26,809 nt of DNA from Sandaracinobacteroides sp964394815 (GTDB taxonomy: Bacteria > Pseudomonadota > Alphaproteobacteria > Sphingomonadales > Sphingomonadaceae), in the NCBI GenBank assembly GCA_964394815.1, contig CAYMZC010000018.1, forward strand, positions 1 through 26,809, given 5' to 3'. Under the pieces are notes generated by a model that did no database searches, was not told where the DNA came from, and saw nothing but the letters and a program-made list of their open reading frames with translations. A program made the position numbers and the translations under genes. Positions within the stretch are counted from its first letter, which is position 1. Each line of letters begins with the position of its first letter. This document shows, one piece after another, positions 22,816-26,809 of the stretch.

Positions 22816-22871
22816 CCGGGCCATTCGGCCCGGCTGGGTTTTGAAGGGCCGCCACGATGGCGGCCTTTCTT
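22816..22871 (+). terminator. Tandem intrinsic terminator
   Basis: Two hairpins follow the lipoprotein stop codon. The first is CCGGGCC/GGCCCGG with a 4-base loop (22816-22833), followed by CTGGGTTTT. The second is a perfect 8-bp GGCCGCCA/TGGCGGCC stem with a 3-base loop (22847-22865), followed by TTTCTT. The second is a classical rho-independent terminator on the plus strand. Confidence 0.85.
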
Positions 22872-22893
22872 GTGATCAGATGGGGAGATGACC

Positions 22894-23196
22894 ATGAGCC
22901 TTAACGAAATCACGCAGGGCATGTCCGAAAAGGTCGCCAAGAATGGCGCCATTTCCGGAAAGGCTGTCACCTTCGATTTCGGTTCCGACGGAGCCGTGCG
23001 GATCGATGGACGTGCCGATCCGGTAACCGTTACCAACGACAATGGCGACACGGATTGCCGCATCAAGGTTTCCATGTCCGATTTCATGGACATGGCTTCG
23101 GGTAAACAAAACCCGCAAATGGCCTTCATGATGGGCAAGCTCAAGGTCGAGGGTGACATGGGCATTGCCATGCAACTCGGAAAGCTGCTCGGCTGA
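22894..23196 (+). CDS. SCP2 sterol-binding domain protein
   Basis: A 100-residue single-domain protein of the SCP2 (sterol carrier protein 2) family. It has a beta strand KAVTFDFGSDGAVRIDG, then TDCRIKVSMSDFMDMASGKQNPQMAFMMGKLKVEGDMG, which is the family signature, ending in a helix with LGKLLG. SCP2 domains bind lipids or other hydrophobic ligands in a tunnel; the bacterial role is generally unknown. Two ATGs are close together (22888 and 22894). GGGGAG directly abuts the first but is 6 bases from the second, so I chose the second. The stop shares one base with the ATG of the next gene (TGATG), indicating coupling. Confidence 0.9.
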   Translation: MSLNEITQGMSEKVAKNGAISGKAVTFDFGSDGAVRIDGRADPVTVTNDNGDTDCRIKVSMSDFMDMASGKQNPQMAFMMGKLKVEGDMGIAMQLGKLLG

Positions 23197-23813
23197 TGCT
23201 ATCGCACGGGAAGACAATGTCACATTCCACAGCGCACAAGAGCTGGAGAATACTGCGGGTCTCCTGTGCAATTCTGGGATTGGCCCTTGCGGGAGCGCCG
23301 GCGCATGCAACACCGGGCGCTCTCGCGGGGCTTTCACCCCAGGAAATGAAAGCGGATGCTGTCTGGAAGGTGCGCGCCGGCCTCAATGTCGCGGCGCTGC
23401 AATGTCAATTCTCACCTTTCCTCGCCACTGTCCCGACCTACAATGCGCTCCTGCGCCAGCACTCCGATGAACTCGCACAGGCCTTCAAGGTCATGACCGG
23501 CTACTTCGTTCGCACCATGGGGCAACGCGCCGGCCAAAGGGCTTTCGATACCTACGCCACGCGCACAAACCAGTCCTGGGCCACTTTCGACGCCCAGTTG
23601 AGTTTTTGTGACGCCGCAGCCAGAACCGCAAGGCGTGCGCTGTGGGCGCCGAAAGGCACCTTTGCCAGTTTCGCTGAAGCAGAATTGCCTGGAATGCTTG
23701 AAAGCCTGACAGGCAATGCGCGGTCTCCCCTTATCGATGTGCGTCTCGAATGGGCCCAGGTTCCCGATCTGACTGATCCCTGCTTCGGCAAATCACGCAG
23801 GCGCTGCCGCTAA
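23196..23813 (+). CDS. Secreted protein of unknown function
   Basis: A 205-residue protein with a signal peptide: basic region around residue 18, hydrophobic ILGLALAGAPAHA, cleavage expected after Ala38. The mature part contains WKVRAGLNVAALQCQFSP followed by a helical region with YNALLRQHSDELAQAF and a TYATRTNQSWATF segment. It has cysteines at residues 70, 138, 196 and 204, which could form two periplasmic disulfides, and a basic C-terminus KSRRRCR. I do not recognise a named family, although the pattern looks like a conserved sphingomonad hypothetical protein. It overlaps the SCP2 gene by one base; an internal ATG at 23217 is an alternative start that would shorten the signal peptide's N-region. 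Confidence 0.78.
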   Translation: MLSHGKTMSHSTAHKSWRILRVSCAILGLALAGAPAHATPGALAGLSPQEMKADAVWKVRAGLNVAALQCQFSPFLATVPTYNALLRQHSDELAQAFKVMTGYFVRTMGQRAGQRAFDTYATRTNQSWATFDAQLSFCDAAARTARRALWAPKGTFASFAEAELPGMLESLTGNARSPLIDVRLEWAQVPDLTDPCFGKSRRRCR

Positions 23814-24043
23814 GACTTCAGGAAACAGCCCGGAAGCGAAATCCTTGGCTGCTCATGGTTCGGGCCTGCACTTGTTGGCGCCTTGAATCGCCACTCATCC
23901 GCATAAAATCAGCGCCAGCTCGGCTGAAGACGTGGTGCACCATTCTGCGCTCATCATAACGCCATCCGGATTGTGGCTACGGGGCATATCGTTAGCTACG
24001 CTGCCACGGTTCCGGATCGATGCGACGTATCTGGTTACACGCT
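23814..24043. other. Intergenic region without a recognised gene
   Basis: About 230 bases lie between the secreted-protein gene and the ompA terminator (315 bases to the ompA stop). On the plus strand TTGAAT (23883-23888) and TAAAAT (23904-23909) are 15 bases apart and could form a promoter, but no open reading frame follows. The segment GTGGC...GCCAC around 23970-24008 can form a weak long-loop hairpin. I see no tRNA, repeat family or protein-coding signal. Confidence 0.5.
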
Positions 24044-24085
24044 AAAAAGAAAAGGTCCGCTACCCGTATCCGGGTAACGGACCTT
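24044..24085 (-). terminator. Intrinsic terminator of the OmpA-like gene
   Basis: AAGGTCCG-C-TACCCG (24052-24066) pairs with CGGGTA-A-CGGACCTT (24071-24085): 14 pairs with one mismatch and a 4-base loop. On the minus strand the hairpin is followed by a T-rich run (complement of AAAAAGAAA, 24044-24052), which makes it a strong rho-independent terminator 43 bases after the ompA-like stop. Confidence 0.92.
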
Positions 24086-24128
24086 CATTGCCTGATGACA
24101 GGGGCGGGAGTTAGCCGCCCCTGAACTA

Positions 24129-25253
24129 TCAGTTCGCCTGACCGAAGATGATTTCGGCGCGACGGTTTTGCGGCTCACGCACGCCAAGCGGCGTGTCAAC
24201 CAGCAGGCGGTTGAAGCCGAAGCCACGCGTGGTCATCTGGCTGTCCGGGATGCCCTTGCCAGCCATGTAGGACTTCACGGCGCCAGCGCGACGCTCGGAA
24301 AGGCCCTGGTTGTAGGTGGCGGAACCCGAAGTATCGGTGTGACCTTCGATCACAACCGAAGACTGGCCGGTCTGCATGTAGGCCTCGGCAGCGCGATCGA
24401 GGATCGCGGCAGCTTCCGGCGTGATGTCAGCCTTGTCCCAGTCGAAGAAGACCAGGAACGGCCCCGGAATGACCTGAGCCGGCGGCGGAGGCGGCGGAGG
24501 CGGCGGGGGCGGCGGGGGCGGGGGCGGCGGCGGAGGCGGCGGAGCCGCTTCTTCACCCAGGTTGAACGCCAGACCCAGCAGCACGCTGTGGCTGCGCCAG
24601 CGACCGTCAAGGTCCGCACCGGTGGTGGACTTCAGGTCAAGACCCGACACGTTGAAGAAACGATACTTCAGCGAGAGGTCGACACGATCGGACAGCGAGC
24701 GACGCACGCCGGCGAGAACCTGCCAGGCAACACCAGTGTCGCTGTCGTCGGAGAAAGCCGGACCGGTTTCGTCGACGAGCTGATAAAGGTGCGCCTTGGT
24801 GCGGGCGATGCCGACACCACCGCCAACGAAGCCGCCCCAGGCGGATTCGTCATTGTTGCCGAAGTCGAACATGCCGTTCAGCATGAACGACAGGATCTTG
24901 GTGCCACCACCGGCTTCGGTGTAGGTGCCGGCCGGACGCTGGTTCGGCTCGACAAAGGCGCCACCGGCAACGGTCACGCGATCAAGGTTTGCGGTCTTGT
25001 AGCCGACTTCGAATTCCGTGCGGAAAGCACCGAAGTCATAGCCAAGCGTACCACCGAAATCCCAGCCGGCATCATGCTTGGTGCGGATGCCCTTCGAGAG
25101 GCCCACGCCTGCCGGGCTGGTGACGTCGAAGCTCGTTGCTTCGGACAGCATCCCGCCTGCATCCAGGCCAATATACCAAGCCTGGTCGCGCGCACTTGCG
25201 CTCCCGGCGAGCACCGTGGTCGCAAGTGCGACCCCGACGGCGAACTTCCTCAT
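24129..25253 (-). CDS. OmpA-family outer-membrane protein with poly-proline hinge
   Basis: A 374-residue outer-membrane protein. A signal peptide ends after ASA near residue 22. Residues 25-235 form a beta-barrel-like domain with alternating hydrophobic strands (WYIGLDAGG, LGYDFGAFRTEFEVGY, VDLSLKYRFFN, HSVLLGLAFNLG). Then comes an uninterrupted run of 21 prolines, and last the peptidoglycan-binding OmpA domain with FFDWDKADITPEA, VIEGHTDTSGS, LSERRAGAVKSYM and QNRRAEIIF. It anchors the outer membrane to peptidoglycan and may form small pores. AAGGGG lies 6 bases before the ATG. A strong terminator follows. It is monocistronic, and high expression is likely. Confidence 0.95.
   Translation of the reverse strand: MRKFAVGVALATTVLAGSASARDQAWYIGLDAGGMLSEATSFDVTSPAGVGLSKGIRTKHDAGWDFGGTLGYDFGAFRTEFEVGYKTANLDRVTVAGGAFVEPNQRPAGTYTEAGGGTKILSFMLNGMFDFGNNDESAWGGFVGGGVGIARTKAHLYQLVDETGPAFSDDSDTGVAWQVLAGVRRSLSDRVDLSLKYRFFNVSGLDLKSTTGADLDGRWRSHSVLLGLAFNLGEEAAPPPPPPPPPPPPPPPPPPPPPAQVIPGPFLVFFDWDKADITPEAAAILDRAAEAYMQTGQSSVVIEGHTDTSGSATYNQGLSERRAGAVKSYMAGKGIPDSQMTTRGFGFNRLLVDTPLGVREPQNRRAEIIFGQAN
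24480..24542 (-). repeat. Poly-proline codon tract (21 codons)
   Basis: 63 bases of CCN codons on the minus strand encode 21 consecutive prolines in the hinge between the barrel and the OmpA domain. Codons alternate mainly between CCG and CCC/CCT, so it is a low-complexity, potentially slippage-prone tract. Confidence 0.95.
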
Positions 25254-25294
25254 GATTATCCCCTTCTACGTACTAGTCGCACTCAGGCCCATTC

Positions 25295-25323
25295 ATTTAA
25301 ACGAGCATCACTGGGGATAGCAA
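25295..25323 (-). promoter_or_regulatory. Possible promoter of the OmpA-like gene
   Basis: On the minus strand, TTGCTA (25323-25318) and TTAAAT (25300-25295) are 17 bases apart, about 41 bases upstream of the start codon. This is the most AT-rich part of the 140-base spacer. Identified by eye only. Confidence 0.3.
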
Positions 25324-25393
25324 GGGGCTGCACAACACAAACTGTGCCTTAACTGCAACAGACTGGCCGACAAATCATTCCAGTCACGGTTTC

Positions 25394-25861
25394 TCAGGCT
25401 GACAACAGTCCCGCTCCGACAAGCCGCGCGACCAGGGAACCGATGGCATCGCGCGCCTGCTGATCGACGACATCGCCACCCCCCGGCACCGGAAGCGCTT
25501 CCAGCGGTTCGCCAAAAGGCAGGTCCAGCACCCAGCCCCCGTCGGAGTGGCGAAGGCGCCTGCCCTCATCCTCTACCCAGAGCTGCCCGCCCTCCGGCAT
25601 GCCAAGGTAACGCCAGCCCCCCACGGTCCAGCACGCAAGCGCCCCATCCCGCCCCTGCCACGCACCCTCGCATCCTTCCGGCAACAGCCAGCACGTTCCC
25701 ACCACCGGCATGGCAGGCGGCACTGAAACTGACCGGCTGACGACCGCGCACTGCAGCAGCAGGTCAATGGCGACGAGCGCTTCATTATGGGTCACATCCT
25801 TCTGGCCCTGTCCCGGCTGGAGCAGGGAAAGCGCATGCCTTGCAGTCCGTTCCACCATCAT
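25394..25861 (-). CDS. DUF2793 domain protein (GTA/phage-associated)
   Basis: A 155-residue protein with the DUF2793 pattern: HALSLLQPGQGQKDVTHNEALVAIDLLLQ near the N-terminus, then a beta-rich region PPAMPVVGTCWLLPEG, GAWQGRDGALACWTVGGWRYLGMPEGG. This domain is common in phage tail regions and next to gene-transfer-agent clusters of alphaproteobacteria, where it may be part of a tail fibre or attachment structure. It starts with ATG-ATG-GTG; the AAGGGGA is nearly adjacent to the first ATG, so the second ATG (25858) or the GTG (25855) may be the true start. It lies 53 bases downstream of the GTA gp15-like gene on the same strand. Confidence 0.88.
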   Translation of the reverse strand: MMVERTARHALSLLQPGQGQKDVTHNEALVAIDLLLQCAVVSRSVSVPPAMPVVGTCWLLPEGCEGAWQGRDGALACWTVGGWRYLGMPEGGQLWVEDEGRRLRHSDGGWVLDLPFGEPLEALPVPGGGDVVDQQARDAIGSLVARLVGAGLLSA

Positions 25862-25914
25862 TCCCCTTTCATTTCACGTTCGCCCCACCCCTCGGGCGGG
25901 CGGGCTCAGTTCGC

Positions 25915-26809
25915 TCAGATTGCATGGCGGCGGCTCGTCCGCATCCACGCCGGCCCGTCCCCTATCGCCACGATCTCGACAGTGCCGGAAGGCAACAGCC
26001 CGCCCGCCCTTTCCATCTGGGCCTCAGGGGAAAGCTCCAGCATCGTTCCGCTCACCTGCCATTCGAACACAGGCCCCGAGTCGCTCCTGAAACGCCAGAT
26101 AAGGTTCGCCGCTGCGGGCTCGGCATCATTCCAGCTCCAGGCCTCGCGCCCCCGCATGATCCAGCTGCTCAGAATCGCACCATCCGGCTGTCGTTCCACC
26201 CGCACATGCACCGGCGCCATCGGCCCGAACCCTGCGCCACTCACCACCACCTGCGCGAGCGTCCCGCCAGCCGGGTCGCCAGGGCCGATTGCCAGGACCG
26301 AAAGTATCCGCCCGATCGAATCGGCGCCAATGCCGTACGCCGGCAGGCTGTCAGGCCGCACAAGATGAACGGCTGACCCGGCCATATGGCCCGCCACCGG
26401 CTGCGTCGTGCCGAAACAGCCGCGCAACAGGCCCGAAAGGCGGACAATCCCGCCCTCTTGTGGCCAGGCATCCCGAAACTGGAGCAACTCCTCGCCCACG
26501 CGAACCAGGTTCGCGCCCTCCAATATGGCCGCGGCAGACCGGCTCTCGAACATCTCCTGTCCCGCCTGTTGCCGAACCAGCAGGCTGTTCCGCTCATCCC
26601 AGAGGTTAACAGGCCCGACTCCCAGCGGCGCCACAAGCTCGCCTTGTGGAAAGGCCCGGGACACCGTGCCCAGGGCAATGTCCTCGCCCTGCCCTGCGAT
26701 GCTGAGCTCGGCGCCTCTCCAGCCTGCCCCGCCCGTCGCCAGAATCCGGAGCGCAGGCGGCCCTTCCCGCAAGGGCACTGGCGTCTCGAACGCGACAATC
26801 CGCGTCACC
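25915..26809 (-). CDS. GTA gp15-like baseplate/host-specificity tail protein, C-terminal part
   Basis: An open frame of about 298 residues that continues past the window edge, so the N-terminus is missing. The visible part has ANLVRVGEELLQFRDA followed by LSGLLRGCFGT and AGHMAGSAVHLV. This is the pattern of the C-terminal region of the large GTA gp15 (megatron/host-specificity) family and related phage tail proteins, followed by beta-rich segments. In GTAs this protein is at the tip of the tail baseplate. Full-length relatives are several times longer, so most of the gene lies outside. The GTG near 26808 is inside the gene and should not be taken as the start. The DUF2793 gene follows directly. 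Confidence 0.83.
   Translation of the reverse strand, partial: VTRIVAFETPVPLREGPPALRILATGGAGWRGAELSIAGQGEDIALGTVSRAFPQGELVAPLGVGPVNLWDERNSLLVRQQAGQEMFESRSAAAILEGANLVRVGEELLQFRDAWPQEGGIVRLSGLLRGCFGTTQPVAGHMAGSAVHLVRPDSLPAYGIGADSIGRILSVLAIGPGDPAGGTLAQVVVSGAGFGPMAPVHVRVERQPDGAILSSWIMRGREAWSWNDAEPAAANLIWRFRSDSGPVFEWQVSGTMLELSPEAQMERAGGLLPSGTVEIVAIGDGPAWMRTSRRHAI

Overview
The window is GC-rich chromosomal DNA from an alphaproteobacterium, most likely a member of the Sphingomonadales. The assignment rests on gene content: a gene-transfer-agent (GTA) tail gene next to a DUF2793 gene, an OmpA porin with a long poly-proline hinge, a comF-grxC-nitrilase-DUF1178 operon and an NDUFA9-like reductase. The genus cannot be fixed from the sequence alone. 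The first 15 bases match the end of an Illumina adapter, so the left edge is probably an untrimmed contig end. The last gene runs off the right edge.

Left part (1-5.9 kb): a surface-polysaccharide locus. It holds a truncated Wzx-type flippase and a UDP-glucuronate 4-epimerase-like enzyme on the minus strand. Divergent from these on the plus strand are an O-antigen polymerase/ligase-like protein, an SLC13-family transporter and an acyltransferase-3 protein. The acyltransferase has an in-frame TAA at the ninth codon of its natural reading frame. Next come prs (PRPP synthase, plus strand) and then, on the minus strand, a MmcQ/YjbR protein, a DUF2059 secreted protein, uppP and an NDUFA9-like protein.

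Middle (9.9-15.7 kb): tRNA-Leu(CAG), an NADP-type glutamate dehydrogenase with a probable TTG start, a UPF0114/TIGR00645 membrane protein and tRNA-Arg(CCT). A tightly overlapping minus-strand operon follows (comF-family, grxC, carbon-nitrogen hydrolase, DUF1178), with a divergent methyltransferase-like gene whose glycine-rich SAM motif is degenerate.

Right part (15.7-26.8 kb): a polyamine ABC transporter operon (potF-potH-potI-potA) whose last gene overlaps an alpha/beta hydrolase, then a D,D-carboxypeptidase and the divergent lipB. A small Ala/Pro-rich lipoprotein follows, and its Shine-Dalgarno sequence lies inside a predicted 10-bp hairpin, which makes it a candidate RNA thermometer or translational switch. 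After it come an SCP2-domain protein, an overlapping secreted protein of unknown function, the OmpA-like porin, a DUF2793 protein and the C-terminal part of a GTA gp15-like tail protein.

The most notable observations are the Shine-Dalgarno-masking hairpin, the early stop codon in the acyltransferase, a set of short tandem duplications clustered at gene 3' ends, and the hydrolase translationally coupled to the polyamine transporter. No CRISPR array, insertion sequence or rRNA gene was seen.
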